Below are positions 1 to 8,507 of a stretch of 32,472 bases of DNA, in pieces. The notes beneath the pieces were generated by a model that saw only the letters and a program-made list of their open reading frames with translations, was not told the origin of the DNA and did not search any database. Source of the DNA: an uncultured Elusimicrobia bacterium (GTDB lineage Bacteria > Elusimicrobiota > Elusimicrobia > Elusimicrobiales > UBA9959). The stretch lies in contig CAIRNJ010000001.1 of the NCBI GenBank assembly GCA_903879915.1, positions 1 through 32,472 of the forward strand. Reading direction: 5' to 3'. The position numbers were made by a program, and so were the translations under genes. Position 1 is the stretch's first letter, and every line of letters starts with the position of its first letter.

Positions 1-120
1 AATTGTTCAGAGAAGTACTACCAAAAGGCGCACAAACATTCAAAAATGGAGGCTTGGCCAAAAGATTTGCAACGGAGCACCAACAAGCTATTTCAGCCTC
101 ATGTTAGGATTAGAAAATGC
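1..120. other. AT-rich left edge, unidentified
   Basis: The first 120 bases are about 41% GC by my count (49 of 120). The sequence becomes strongly GC-rich abruptly from about position 121. All three forward frames stay open for a while; frame 3 stops at 105-107 and frame 2 at 170-172. Either could be the 3' end of a gene cut by the window edge, but I recognise no protein family in either translation. The sharp change in composition suggests DNA of different origin, or an assembly join, just upstream of the flippase gene. Confidence 0.3.
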
Positions 121-143
121 TGCCGCGGCGCGGGCCGCGCGCC

Positions 144-173
144 TTACGGACATGCCGGCAAAATGGCTATAAT
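144..173 (+). promoter_or_regulatory. Possible promoter of the flippase gene
   Basis: A perfect TATAAT lies at 168-173 with TTACGG at 144-149 as a weak -35 candidate (spacer 18). If used, transcription would begin about 7 bases downstream, nearly at the ATG at 184, giving an almost leaderless message. The bases around the box (GCTATAAT followed by TAATA) loosely resemble the three stronger minus-strand promoters in this window. It overlaps the alternative start at 163, which it would argue against. Confidence 0.3.
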
Positions 174-183
174 CGTAATAGCG

Positions 184-1710
184 ATGCTCAAAGAAAAACT
201 CATCAAGAACACCCTCTGGGGCGTTTCCGAACTTATCGTCGCTATTTTGGTGGGGCTGCTGCTGCCGCGCATTTTCCTGCTGAACGCGGGCCGCGAAGTT
301 TACGGGCTTTTCCTTACGCTTACGTTGTTCTCCACCTACGGCGTGCTGACCATGCTGGACTTCGGCATGGGCGGCGCCGCCATGACCTTCGTGGCCAGGT
401 ACCACGCCTCGGAGGACGAAGGCAGGCTGCGCAAACTCTGGTCGTTCGCGCTGCTTTACTATTCGTGCACGGCGCTGCTGGCCGTGGCGGTGGGCCTGGT
501 GATAATCGGCTTTTACGACACGAGCATAGCCGCCCGGCTGGCCGCGATGCAGATCTCCCGCCTGGTGCTGGTCCCGACGCTGCTGATGGTGGGCGTGGCG
601 TTCCTCTCGTACCAGTGCGACTCGTTCCTGTTCGGCTTCAACGACTACAGCTACGTGAAGCGGATAACCATAATCCAGAACGTCCTGCGCGTGGGGCTCA
701 TCGCGGCCGCGCTGAAAGCGCGCGGCGGGTTCGAGCTGATAATGTGGATGATGGCCGCGCTCTCGGTGGTCCGCTTCGCGCTGCTGATGAGCCACCTGAA
801 AACGCGCTACGGCCGCTACACCGTGCTGGCGCCCTTCTCCCGGGAGGACGCCAGGGAATGGTTCGGCTACAGCGTGGTGCTGCTGATAGGCAGCCTTACG
901 GGCTTCGTCTTCAACTCCTTCAACCGCGTGCTCATCTCCGTCTTCCTGCCGATAGCGGCCATGTCCGACTTCGACGTGGCCTCGAAGCCGCAGACCCTCA
1001 TACGCGGCCTGCTGTCCGCGCTCAATTCCGCGGTAATGCCGGCTTCCGCGCATTACCAGTCGGCCGGCAACAGGACGAAGCTGCGCGAACTGTTCATGCG
1101 CGGCAGCAACTGGCTGCACATGCTGCTGCTCCCGCCGCTGGTCTTCATGACGCTGATGATGAAGGATTTCGTGCTGCTGTGGCTCGGCCCGGGGCAGCTG
1201 GGCGTAGTGGTCTACGCGCAGGCCATAATGAGCTACCTTTTCGCGCTGAGCCTGCCGTGCGCGCTGGCCAACGTGATGATAGTGGGGATGGGCGAGGCGA
1301 AGCGCTACATCCCGGTGCAGATCGCCGCCAGCGTCCTGAACATCGCTATCAGCTTCGCCACGGTGGCGCGCTACGGCCTCAACGGGCTCATCTTCGCCCT
1401 TGTCGCCGGGTACGTGCTGGCCAACTCGGGCCTGCTGGTGGTCTTCGCCCGCACCCTCGAGCTGCAATTTTCCTCCTTCCTGCGCGAGATGATAACTTCC
1501 TACCTGAAGCTCCTGGCCGCGGCGCTGGCGGCCGCGGCGCCGCTGCTGCTGCTCAAGGCCCCGCTGGCGCTGCCCGGTTTTGCCGGCCTGGCCGCCGCGT
1601 ACGGCGCTTTCATGTACTGGCTCTATTACGCGCTGTTCATGAACGCGGAGGAACGGGCGTTCTTCCTTTCCGGCGTCGCGCTGCTCCGCGGGAAACTGCG
1701 CGGGGCCTGA
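184..1710 (+). CDS. Oligosaccharide flippase (Wzx/MATE-like)
   Basis: A polytopic membrane protein of about 508 residues with many hydrophobic segments from the N-terminus (SELIVAILVGLLLPRIFLL) to the C-terminus. It matches the polysaccharide-biosynthesis branch of the MVF/MATE superfamily in length and character. Such proteins move undecaprenyl-linked oligosaccharide across the inner membrane in Wzy-dependent O-antigen or capsule assembly. I place the start at ATG 184 because MLKEKLIKNTLW is the usual beginning of this family; ATG 163 in the same frame is possible and the frame is open further upstream. Neither start has a clear Shine-Dalgarno site. It is one of only two plus-strand genes and is followed after about 100 bases by an aminotransferase gene. 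The lipid-linked substrate cannot be read from the sequence. Confidence 0.85.
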   Translation: MLKEKLIKNTLWGVSELIVAILVGLLLPRIFLLNAGREVYGLFLTLTLFSTYGVLTMLDFGMGGAAMTFVARYHASEDEGRLRKLWSFALLYYSCTALLAVAVGLVIIGFYDTSIAARLAAMQISRLVLVPTLLMVGVAFLSYQCDSFLFGFNDYSYVKRITIIQNVLRVGLIAAALKARGGFELIMWMMAALSVVRFALLMSHLKTRYGRYTVLAPFSREDAREWFGYSVVLLIGSLTGFVFNSFNRVLISVFLPIAAMSDFDVASKPQTLIRGLLSALNSAVMPASAHYQSAGNRTKLRELFMRGSNWLHMLLLPPLVFMTLMMKDFVLLWLGPGQLGVVVYAQAIMSYLFALSLPCALANVMIVGMGEAKRYIPVQIAASVLNIAISFATVARYGLNGLIFALVAGYVLANSGLLVVFARTLELQFSSFLREMITSYLKLLAAALAAAAPLLLLKAPLALPGFAGLAAAYGAFMYWLYYALFMNAEERAFFLSGVALLRGKLRGA

Positions 1711-1813
1711 ACGGCCGGCCCCGGAACGCCGCGCCCGCGATATATTCTTGCCCCGCAAAAAGGGGTATAATTATTCTGAAGCACTTCCGCGGAATTCCAA
1801 AAACGGAGCGACC
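1711..1813 (+). promoter_or_regulatory. Intergenic region with TATAAT and GGAG site
   Basis: The gap between the flippase stop and the aminotransferase start contains TATAAT at 1766-1771. Just before it is a small CCCC/GGGG stem (1751-1754 with 1762-1765). GGAG at 1805-1808 is well placed as the ribosome binding site for ATG 1814. There is no good -35 box; TTCTTG at 1745-1750 leaves a spacer of only 15. The aminotransferase gene therefore may have its own weak promoter. Confidence 0.4.
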
Positions 1814-3133
1814 ATGATCACCAACTTCGCCAAATCCGACGCCCTTGTGAAGAAAGCGCAGCAGCTCATCCCCGGCGGCTGCCACACCTACAGCAAAGGC
1901 GCTGACCAATCGCCTAAGCTCGGGCCCAAGTTCATCGCCAGAGGGAAGGGCTGCTACGTGTGGGACGTCGACGGGAACAAGTACCTGGACTGGGCCATGG
2001 GGCTGACCTCCGTGATCCTGGGCCACGCCTACGAGCCGGTGCTCAGGGCCGTGCGCGCGGAGCTAAAGAACGGCAGCAATTTCCAGTGTCCCTCCCCCGT
2101 CGAGACGGACCTGGCGGAATATTTCCTTTCGCAGGTGCCCGGCGCCGACATGGTGAAATTCGCCAAGAACGGCTCGACGGTGACCACCGCGGCCATCAAG
2201 CTGGCCAGGGCCTGCACCGGCCGCAAATACCTGGCGTTCTGCTCCGACCACGGCTTTTTCTCGTACGACGACTGGTACATCGGCAAAAAGCCCAATAACG
2301 CCGGCGTCCCGGCGGAGATAGCGGCCCTCTCCTTAACCTTCAATTACAACAACATCGCTTCCCTGGAAAAGCTGTTCGCGGCCTACCCGGGGCAGCTAGC
2401 CTGCGTGATCCTCGAACCCATGGAGTTCGACCTGCCCGCGGACGGCTTCCTGAAAAAAGTGCGGGAGCTGTGCACGAAGAACGGGACCGTGCTTATCCTC
2501 GACGAGATGATCACCGGCTTCCGGCTCGGCTATCCCGGCGCGCACGCGGCGCTGGGCGTGAAGGCCGATCTGACCACCTGGGGCAAGGGCGTAGCCAACG
2601 GTTTTTCCTGCTGCATGCTGGCCGGCAAGCGGGAAATAATGGAAGCGGGCGGCATCACGCACGACAAGGAAAGGGTTTTCCTGATCTCCACCACCCACGG
2701 GGCCGAAACGCATTCCCTGGCGGCCGCGCTGGCCTCCATCAGGGAAGTAAAACGGACCGGGCTTACGGCCCGCAACATGCGCCTCGGCGAAAAGCTCAGG
2801 AAGATGCTGCTCCCGGTGATACAGGACGCCGGGCTTTCGGAGCACATCGTCATCAAAGGGCATCCCGGCTGGCAGCTGCTGCTGTGCAGGGACGCCGGCG
2901 GGGCGTTCTCCGACGGCTACAAGACGCTGGTTTTCCAGGAGGCCGCCAGGCACGGGCTGCTTTTCCGCGGCACTTTCACGCCCAGTCTTTCGCACGGGGA
3001 CGCCGAGCTGGAAAGAACGGCCGAAGTTTTCAGGAAGATATTGAAGGTCTACGCGAAGGCCGTCGACGCCGGGGACTACAGGAAATTCCTGGTGGGCGAC
3101 CCGGTAAAGCCGGTATTCCGCAAGTTCAACTGA
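1814..3133 (+). CDS. Class III PLP aminotransferase, glutamate-1-semialdehyde aminomutase-like
   Basis: A 439-residue fold-type I, class III PLP enzyme. The start at ATG 1814 is supported by GGAG 6-9 bases upstream; the reading frame is open further upstream but without a site. Visible features are the DVDGNKYLDW element near residue 51, NGSTVTTAAIKLARA near 119 (equivalent to the SGTEA segment of glutamate-1-semialdehyde aminomutases), the cofactor aspartate D230 in LILDEMITGFR, and the Schiff-base lysine K258 in TWGKGVANG. Relatives include HemL, but the position in a glycan locus, with no other tetrapyrrole gene, suggests transamination of a sugar or sugar-linked keto group. It ends 13 bases before the convergent aldo/keto reductase gene. 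The substrate is unknown. Confidence 0.8.
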   Translation: MITNFAKSDALVKKAQQLIPGGCHTYSKGADQSPKLGPKFIARGKGCYVWDVDGNKYLDWAMGLTSVILGHAYEPVLRAVRAELKNGSNFQCPSPVETDLAEYFLSQVPGADMVKFAKNGSTVTTAAIKLARACTGRKYLAFCSDHGFFSYDDWYIGKKPNNAGVPAEIAALSLTFNYNNIASLEKLFAAYPGQLACVILEPMEFDLPADGFLKKVRELCTKNGTVLILDEMITGFRLGYPGAHAALGVKADLTTWGKGVANGFSCCMLAGKREIMEAGGITHDKERVFLISTTHGAETHSLAAALASIREVKRTGLTARNMRLGEKLRKMLLPVIQDAGLSEHIVIKGHPGWQLLLCRDAGGAFSDGYKTLVFQEAARHGLLFRGTFTPSLSHGDAELERTAEVFRKILKVYAKAVDAGDYRKFLVGDPVKPVFRKFN

Positions 3134-3146
3134 GCGCGGCGGCTGG

Positions 3147-4019
3147 TCACAGCGGTTTCCAGAGCGCCGGGTTTATGATGCTCTCATCGTCGACCCGGCA
3201 TTTCTCCAGCGCGGCGGCCAGCGCGCCCGCCGGCGCCGGAGCGCCCGCGAAGTCTTCCAGGTTGGCTTTAAGCTCGGCCAAAGAAGCCACTCCCACCACC
3301 ACCCTGTCTATCAGCCCGTTGGCCTTCACCGCCGCCAGGCAGAGCCTGGTCATGCTTGTTCCCGCCGCGGCCGCCGCGCCGCGCAGCGCGGAGAGCTTTT
3401 CCTTTACCGCCGTAAAATAAGGGTTGAGCGCGGCCGGGTCCAGCAGCAGCAGCCCCTGCAGGAACACGGACCGCACGTGCAGCTCCACTCCCGCGGCCTT
3501 CAGGCGGGGCATTAAAGCGTCGAAGCGCCGGTCGAAGATATTGTACGGGAACTGCAGGATGTCGAAACTTACGCCGGCGTCCAGCAGCCGCTCCGCTTCG
3601 GACGGGGAATAAACGGAAAAGCCGGTCCTTTCGGCCAGCCCCAGGCTTTTCGCCCGCAGCAGCTCGCCGTAGATCTCCGGGGCCCGGCAGTACTCGGCGA
3701 AGGAGTGCAGCATCAGGCCGTAGACCCGTTCCCGCTTCAGCCTTTTCAGCGACGGGGCCGCGGAAACCGCGCCCTCCGGGCCGCGCTTGAGCTTGGTGAC
3801 TATCCTGAAATCCAGTTGCCCGGCGGAGAGGATGTCACCCAGCACCTCCTCGCTGGAGCCGTAGGCCTGGGCTGTGTCCAGAACGTCCACGCCGGAAGCC
3901 GCGGCGAGCCGCAGCATCTGCGCGGCTTCCGCCGGCGGCACCTGGCCGCGGGAATTGGAGATGCCGTAGGGAAGCCCGAACTGCACCGTCCCCAGGGCTA
4001 ATTTAGGCGCGGCGGTCAT
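3147..4019 (-). CDS. Aldo/keto reductase at the end of the pseudaminic acid operon
   Basis: A 290-residue aldo/keto reductase beginning MTAAPKLALGTVQFG. The start at 4019 is chosen because its ATG overlaps the TGA of the pseudaminic acid synthase (ATGA), a sign of translational coupling; a longer open frame upstream lies inside that gene. The catalytic tetrad of the family is visible: Asp and Tyr in DVLDTAQAYGSSEE, Lys in IVTKLKRG and His in GLMLHSF. It is a cytosolic TIM-barrel NAD(P)H oxidoreductase. As last gene of the pse operon it may modify the nonulosonate or a precursor by carbonyl reduction; no step of the standard pathway needs it. The substrate is inference only. Confidence 0.85.
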   Translation of the reverse strand: MTAAPKLALGTVQFGLPYGISNSRGQVPPAEAAQMLRLAAASGVDVLDTAQAYGSSEEVLGDILSAGQLDFRIVTKLKRGPEGAVSAAPSLKRLKRERVYGLMLHSFAEYCRAPEIYGELLRAKSLGLAERTGFSVYSPSEAERLLDAGVSFDILQFPYNIFDRRFDALMPRLKAAGVELHVRSVFLQGLLLLDPAALNPYFTAVKEKLSALRGAAAAAGTSMTRLCLAAVKANGLIDRVVVGVASLAELKANLEDFAGAPAPAGALAAALEKCRVDDESIINPALWKPL

Positions 4020-5083
4020 GCGATAAGCTTCCAGGCCAGCGGCGTGCCGCGGGGAACGGCGCGCGCGGCCCTGCGCCCCAGTATTTTCGGCAGGAACTTG
4101 GGAGGGAGGCCGTAGCCCGGCCTGATGGACCGGACATTGCCGGCGGTAAAAACCTCGCCCCTCTTTATGTCGGCTACGGCGAAAAGCGAGCGGGAGAAAT
4201 TCCGGCTGAGCTTCGACGCCCGGGAAAGGGCGTAGGTTACCCCGCCCAGGCTTTTTTCGGCTTCCCGCACGGCTTTCACCATGCCGGCGAATTCCGCCGG
4301 CTCCAGCGAGAAGGACGCGTCCGGGCCGCCTATCTTGCGGTCGAGTATAAAATGCTTTTCTATAACTTTCGCGCCCAGCGCCGCGGCCGCCACGGCCGCC
4401 GAGCCGCCGGCGGAGTGGTCGGAAAGGCCCGCCACGCAGCCGAAGCGCCTGGCCATGTCGGGAATGGTGGCAAGGTTCATTTCCTCGAACGGCGCCGGGT
4501 AGGAAGAGGTGCACTTCAGCACCGCCAGTTCCCTGTTCCCTTTTTTCCTGCAGGCCGCCACCGCCTCGGAGATCTCCGCCAGCGGCGAGATGCCGGTGGA
4601 CATGATGACCGGCTTTTTCCGCGCCGCGATATATTCGATAAGCGGGAGGTCCGTCATTTCGAACGACGCTATCTTGTAGACCGGCACGCCCAGCTCGGCC
4701 AGGAAATCCACGGCGGTCCTGTCGAACGGCGTGGAGAAGAAGATCAGCCCCTCTTCCTCAGCCGCTTTTTTTATCTTGTAATGCCAGTCCCACGGCGTGT
4801 AAGCTTCCTTGTAAAGGTCGTAGAGCGTGCGCCCGTCCCACAAGGTCCCCTGGTCTATCCTGAAATATCTGTTCGCGCAGTCGATGGTCAGCGTATCGGC
4901 GGTATAGGTCTGGATCTTGATGGCGTCCGCGCCGGCCTTCTTCGCGGCGCGCACCGTTCTAAGGGCCACGTCCAGCTTCTGGGCGTGGTTGGCCGAAAGC
5001 TCGGCTATCACGAACGCCGGCGCGTCCCCCCCCACTTTGCGCCCGCCTATGTTAAGACTTACGGTTCTTTCTTTTTGCGGCAT
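4016..5083 (-). CDS. pseI: Pseudaminic acid synthase (NeuB family)
   Basis: A 355-residue NeuB-family enzyme that condenses PEP with 6-deoxy-AltdiNAc to give pseudaminic acid in the cytosol. The N-terminal TIM barrel carries IAELSANH (about residues 26-33), ADAIKIQTYT, GTLWDGRTLYDLYKEAYTPW and FFSTPFDRTAVDFL, a combination typical of PseI rather than NeuB or LegI. A C-terminal SAF (antifreeze-like) domain follows from about residue 290. The start at 5083 overlaps the end of the PseG gene by 32 bases; no closer in-frame start exists before the conserved core. The gene sits in a complete pse operon, which supports the assignment strongly. Confidence 0.93.
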   Translation of the reverse strand: MPQKERTVSLNIGGRKVGGDAPAFVIAELSANHAQKLDVALRTVRAAKKAGADAIKIQTYTADTLTIDCANRYFRIDQGTLWDGRTLYDLYKEAYTPWDWHYKIKKAAEEEGLIFFSTPFDRTAVDFLAELGVPVYKIASFEMTDLPLIEYIAARKKPVIMSTGISPLAEISEAVAACRKKGNRELAVLKCTSSYPAPFEEMNLATIPDMARRFGCVAGLSDHSAGGSAAVAAAALGAKVIEKHFILDRKIGGPDASFSLEPAEFAGMVKAVREAEKSLGGVTYALSRASKLSRNFSRSLFAVADIKRGEVFTAGNVRSIRPGYGLPPKFLPKILGRRAARAVPRGTPLAWKLIA

Positions 5084-6470
5084 ATTTTCTCATCTTCAGG
5101 GCGTTAATTTTTTCCGAACGCTCGAACTTATAGCCCGCCCTTTCGAAAGCTTTTATCGAAGCCCCGTTCTCCGGCCGGATGTAGGCGTTTATGCGGCGCA
5201 CGCCCGGGAAATCCGTGAACAGCCTTGCGGACCCCGCCGCCAGGAGCGGCGCCGCCAGCCCTCTGCCGCGGAACGCGTCCGAAATGCTGAAGCTTACCAG
5301 GGCTTCCGGGCCGGGAACGTCGTAGCGCAGCTGGCCGATGAATTCCCCGGACGGGGTTTCAGCGACGAGGAAAGAATGACGCGGATCCTCGATCTTAGCC
5401 GCGAACCACCGCTTATGGACCGCCCACCTGATCTTGGCGGTATTGATGGAATTGGCCCTGACAGCGGGAGAATTAGAGAGTTCGAAGATATTCCGGCAGT
5501 CCCGCCCCGCGGCGGGCCTGAGCCGGAAAGCGGGGTGAGAGGCCCCGGCGAAAGCCCGGCGCACCGCGTCCGCTATCCGCCGGGCGCCCAGCCCGTCCAC
5601 TTTCAGCCTCCCGCGCCGGCTCATGGCCAGGCGTTTTGAGAAAGTCAGCTCGGAGAGCAGCGCCTCTATTCTGTTAAAAAGGCCTTTATCGCCCTTCCAG
5701 CCGGCGAACAGCAGCGAGCCGTTCTTCACCCAGCCTTTGATATTCAGCTTCTGGTTGCCGGCAAAACCCACGCCTACGGCCGGCACGCCGCAGGAGGCGA
5801 GCTCGTAGGTGGTCTGCCCGCAGCCGGTCACGCAGACGTCGGAGGCGAGCATGGCGCGCCTGACGGCGGCGGCGGAAAAACGCTTTCCGGCGCCGAAAAC
5901 TACGATCTTGGGGCCGCCGGGCCTGCGCAGGAAAGCGGCGAGGCGTTCGCCCAGCCCGCCGGTATCCGTCCCGCCGAAAGTAATAAGGATGCCGCGTATA
6001 TTCCTGCGGAGCGGCTTTTTCCGGCGTTCCCGGAATTCTTCGCGCAGGGGAATGTAGGCGGGGCCCAGGCAGTATTTTACGGCCTTGTCGCGCGGATAGG
6101 GAAGGGTTTCCGCGCCTATGGAACCGTTCACTACCACGCCGGGAGGGTAGTGTATGCGGTTATAGTCGTCGAAAAAGACCGCGAGCTTCGCCGCGCGCGC
6201 GATCCGGGCGCAGAACGCGGCGCCGGCGCGGTAGGAATCCACCACGGCTATCCCGCCGAAATTTTCGCCCAGCGCCTTTTGGGGGTATTTGCGCCAGTCG
6301 AGGACCCTGAATCTCTCGCCTTTGAGAATGGCGCGCACGGAGGCGTCGCCGTTCACTATCAGCTCGGTATCGCCGCCCCCCGCGCGGAAAGCCCGGGAAA
6401 GCGCGGCGCAGCGCGTAAGATGGCCGAAACCGGTCCTGGCGCCGCCGTCGGTAAGGATCTTGATCTTCAT
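5052..6470 (-). CDS. pseG: PseG nucleotide-sugar hydrolase fused to a GNAT acetyltransferase (PseH-like)
   Basis: A 472-residue two-domain protein. Residues 1 to about 310 match PseG, the inverting UDP-sugar hydrolase that releases 6-deoxy-AltdiNAc from UDP. It starts with TDGGARTGFGHLTRC, and His17 is at the position of the catalytic His17 of Campylobacter PseG. Residues from about 315 to 460 form a GNAT domain with the acetyl-CoA loop RGRGLAAP and the terminal ENGASIKAFERAGYKFE element. The pathway needs an N-acetyltransferase (PseH) after PseC and no separate pseH gene is present, so this domain is the natural candidate. The ATG at 6470 overlaps the upstream cytidylyltransferase stop by four bases. 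Confidence 0.88.
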   Translation of the reverse strand: MKIKILTDGGARTGFGHLTRCAALSRAFRAGGGDTELIVNGDASVRAILKGERFRVLDWRKYPQKALGENFGGIAVVDSYRAGAAFCARIARAAKLAVFFDDYNRIHYPPGVVVNGSIGAETLPYPRDKAVKYCLGPAYIPLREEFRERRKKPLRRNIRGILITFGGTDTGGLGERLAAFLRRPGGPKIVVFGAGKRFSAAAVRRAMLASDVCVTGCGQTTYELASCGVPAVGVGFAGNQKLNIKGWVKNGSLLFAGWKGDKGLFNRIEALLSELTFSKRLAMSRRGRLKVDGLGARRIADAVRRAFAGASHPAFRLRPAAGRDCRNIFELSNSPAVRANSINTAKIRWAVHKRWFAAKIEDPRHSFLVAETPSGEFIGQLRYDVPGPEALVSFSISDAFRGRGLAAPLLAAGSARLFTDFPGVRRINAYIRPENGASIKAFERAGYKFERSEKINALKMRKYAAKRKNRKS

Positions 6471-7306
6471 TTTTTAATGCGGGCGGAAATATAAGCCGCG
6501 GCCCGGCCGAGGTCCTGCAGCTTCAGCACCTTCACCGCCTCGGCCAGCTCTTCGCGGAGCCCGGGGAAAACTTTCTTGGCCGCTACTCTGCGGTTGATAG
6601 TGCGCAGCCAGGGCTCCCTCTTGAGGAGGGCCAGGATATCGGCAAGGCCGAAGGGCCTGCCGGGCCTGTAAAGGGCTTTGTAAACCGCGCACAGCAGCGC
6701 GTAATCTTCGGGAGTGTCGAGCGTGATCCGGATCTTCTGCTCGGAAAGGGACCTGGGCGCTTTCAGGAATTTCAGCCTGAATTTTTCCGGCTGGCTGTAG
6801 ATGCCGAAGGTGACGTGCTCGCGCGCCTTCGCGTCCGCCGAGCCCAGATGGACCCGCTCCAGGGCGGCAAAACTGAAGACCTCGATGTCCAGGCCGTCGG
6901 GATACGGCGACTTCAGCACGTTCGAGGCGTAATCCGCCTTCCCGCGCGTATACGCCCCGATAACCCCGGAAATAAGCTCCGGGTCCATGCAGGGACAGTC
7001 GCTGGTGATGCGCACCACCGTGTCCAGCCCGTTCTCCCTGGCGGCGGAATAATAGCGGGAGAGGACGTCGTTCTTGGAGCCCCGGAAGACCCCGGCGCCG
7101 GCTTTTTTAGCCAGTTTTACCACCGCGTCGTCGTCCCGGCCCGTGGTGGTGGCGACGATCACTTCGTTCACGAGGCGGCACTTCCTGACGCGCCCGATCA
7201 CCTGCTCCAGCACCGTAACGCCGCCGCCGTACGGCAGCTCCAGGGCTATCTTGCCCGGCAGCCGCGTGGACGACATTCTGGCCTGTATTATCGCGCCTGT
7301 TCTCAT
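6467..7306 (-). CDS. SpsF-type cytidylyltransferase, probable CMP-pseudaminic acid synthetase
   Basis: A 279-residue nucleotidyltransferase opening with GAIIQARMSSTRLPGK, the signature of the SpsF/NeuA-like family, followed by RITSDCPCMDPELI near residue 100 and RITLDTPEDYALL near 190. These enzymes transfer CMP from CTP to acidic sugars. Its place between pseC and pseG makes it the likely last enzyme, activating pseudaminic acid as CMP-Pse. Typical PseF proteins begin with a different IIPARGGSKR-type motif, so this is the SpsF variant of that step. The ribosome binding site is weak; GGAG occurs about 15 bases upstream of ATG 7306. The four-base overlap with pseG suggests coupling. Confidence 0.83.
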   Translation of the reverse strand: MRTGAIIQARMSSTRLPGKIALELPYGGGVTVLEQVIGRVRKCRLVNEVIVATTTGRDDDAVVKLAKKAGAGVFRGSKNDVLSRYYSAARENGLDTVVRITSDCPCMDPELISGVIGAYTRGKADYASNVLKSPYPDGLDIEVFSFAALERVHLGSADAKAREHVTFGIYSQPEKFRLKFLKAPRSLSEQKIRITLDTPEDYALLCAVYKALYRPGRPFGLADILALLKREPWLRTINRRVAAKKVFPGLREELAEAVKVLKLQDLGRAAAYISARIKK

Positions 7307-7349
7307 GTTAATGCCGGCTTTCTCCTCTGGCGGAAGCCGTCGCCCGGGC

Positions 7350-8507
7350 TCAGCCGGCGACGGCCCGGACGGCGTCTATCACGCGGCCGGCGTCGGAATC
7401 GTCCATGCCCGGGTAAAGCGGCAGGCTGAGGCAGCGGGAATAGTAATCTTCGGCTGCGGGGTAGTCCCCGGGCTTGAAACCGAAATTCTTCCGGTAATAC
7501 GGCTGCAGGTGCACCGGGATGTAATGGACCTGCGGATTGATGCCGGCGCGGGACAATTCCGCGAACACCTGCTCGCGGCTGCGGCCGAGCCGCGCGAAAT
7601 CCAGCAGCAGCACGTAAAGGTGGAAGGCGCTGAAAACCCCGGGTCTTTCATAGGGCGTCACGGCGTGCTTCAGGCCGGAGAAAGCCTTGTTGTATTTCGC
7701 GGTTATCTCGCGGCGGCGCGCCACGAAAGCGTCCAGTTTCTTCAGCTGGGAGACGCCCAGCGCGGCCTGCAGATCGGTGAGGCGGTAGTTGAAGCCCAGC
7801 TCCTGCATCTCGTAATACCAGGGCCCCTGGTTCTCGGCCATCGCGGCGGGGTCCTTGGTGATGCCGTGCGTGCGCAGCAGGCAGAGCCGGTCGTACAGCG
7901 CGCGGCTGTTGGTGGTCACGGCGCCGCCTTCGCCGGTGGTTATGGTCTTCACCGGGTGGAAGGAGAAGATGGTCATGTCCGAATATTTGCAGGAACCCAC
8001 CGCGGCGCCGCAGGCGTAGCGGCTGCCTATGGCGTGGGCGGCATCCTCGATGACGGTTATTCCTTTTTTGGCGGCTATGGCCGAGATAGCTTCCATGTCC
8101 GCGGGCTGGCCGGCGAAATCCACCGGGACCACGGCCTTCGTGCGGGCGGTGATCTTCTCCTCGAACCTGCCGGGGGCCAGCGTGTAGGTGTCCGGGGCGA
8201 TGTCGGCGAAAACGGGGCGGGCGCCGGCGTATATCAGGCAGTTGGCGGACGCCGCGAACGTGATGGGCGAGGTTATGCCCTCGTCGCCCGGGGCGAGCCC
8301 GGCGGCCAGGGCGGCCAGGTGCAGGGCGGCCGTGCCGTTGGAGACGGCTACCGCGTAGCCGGCGCCGGTAAGCGCGCACAGCGCGGCCTCGAAGGCCTTC
8401 ACCCTGGGCCCCTGAGTGAGGAAATCGCTTTCCAGCGCCTCGCGCACCGCCGCCAGGTCCTCCGCGTCGATCAGGTGCCGGCCGTAATTTATGGGCTTAG
8501 CGTTCAT
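7350..8507 (-). CDS. pseC: UDP-4-amino-4,6-dideoxy-N-acetyl-beta-L-altrosamine transaminase
   Basis: A 385-residue DegT/DnrJ/EryC1-type aminotransferase. It has the Schiff-base lysine K187 in SFHPVKTITTGEGG, DAAHAIGS near 155, and ELGFNYRLTDLQAALG in the C-terminal half, all typical of PseC. It converts the 4-keto product of PseB to the 4-amino sugar using glutamate. I chose ATG 8507 (MNAKPINYGRH) because it overlaps the pseB stop by one base (TGATG). A longer open frame would run 46 codons into pseB. It is the second gene of the pse operon. Confidence 0.93.
   Translation of the reverse strand: MNAKPINYGRHLIDAEDLAAVREALESDFLTQGPRVKAFEAALCALTGAGYAVAVSNGTAALHLAALAAGLAPGDEGITSPITFAASANCLIYAGARPVFADIAPDTYTLAPGRFEEKITARTKAVVPVDFAGQPADMEAISAIAAKKGITVIEDAAHAIGSRYACGAAVGSCKYSDMTIFSFHPVKTITTGEGGAVTTNSRALYDRLCLLRTHGITKDPAAMAENQGPWYYEMQELGFNYRLTDLQAALGVSQLKKLDAFVARRREITAKYNKAFSGLKHAVTPYERPGVFSAFHLYVLLLDFARLGRSREQVFAELSRAGINPQVHYIPVHLQPYYRKNFGFKPGDYPAAEDYYSRCLSLPLYPGMDDSDAGRVIDAVRAVAG

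Noticed and set aside
88-1817. Two long open frames overlapping the flippase gene (minus 88-1758, plus 117-1817)
   Set aside because: Their translations are Arg/Gln/His-rich without membrane segments or motifs, while the flippase frame has many regular hydrophobic helices.
4016-5083. Alternative assignment of the synthase as N-acetylneuraminate or legionaminic acid synthase
   Set aside because: The GTLWDGRTLYDLYKEAYTPW segment and the presence of PseB, PseC and PseG in the same operon favour pseudaminic acid synthase.
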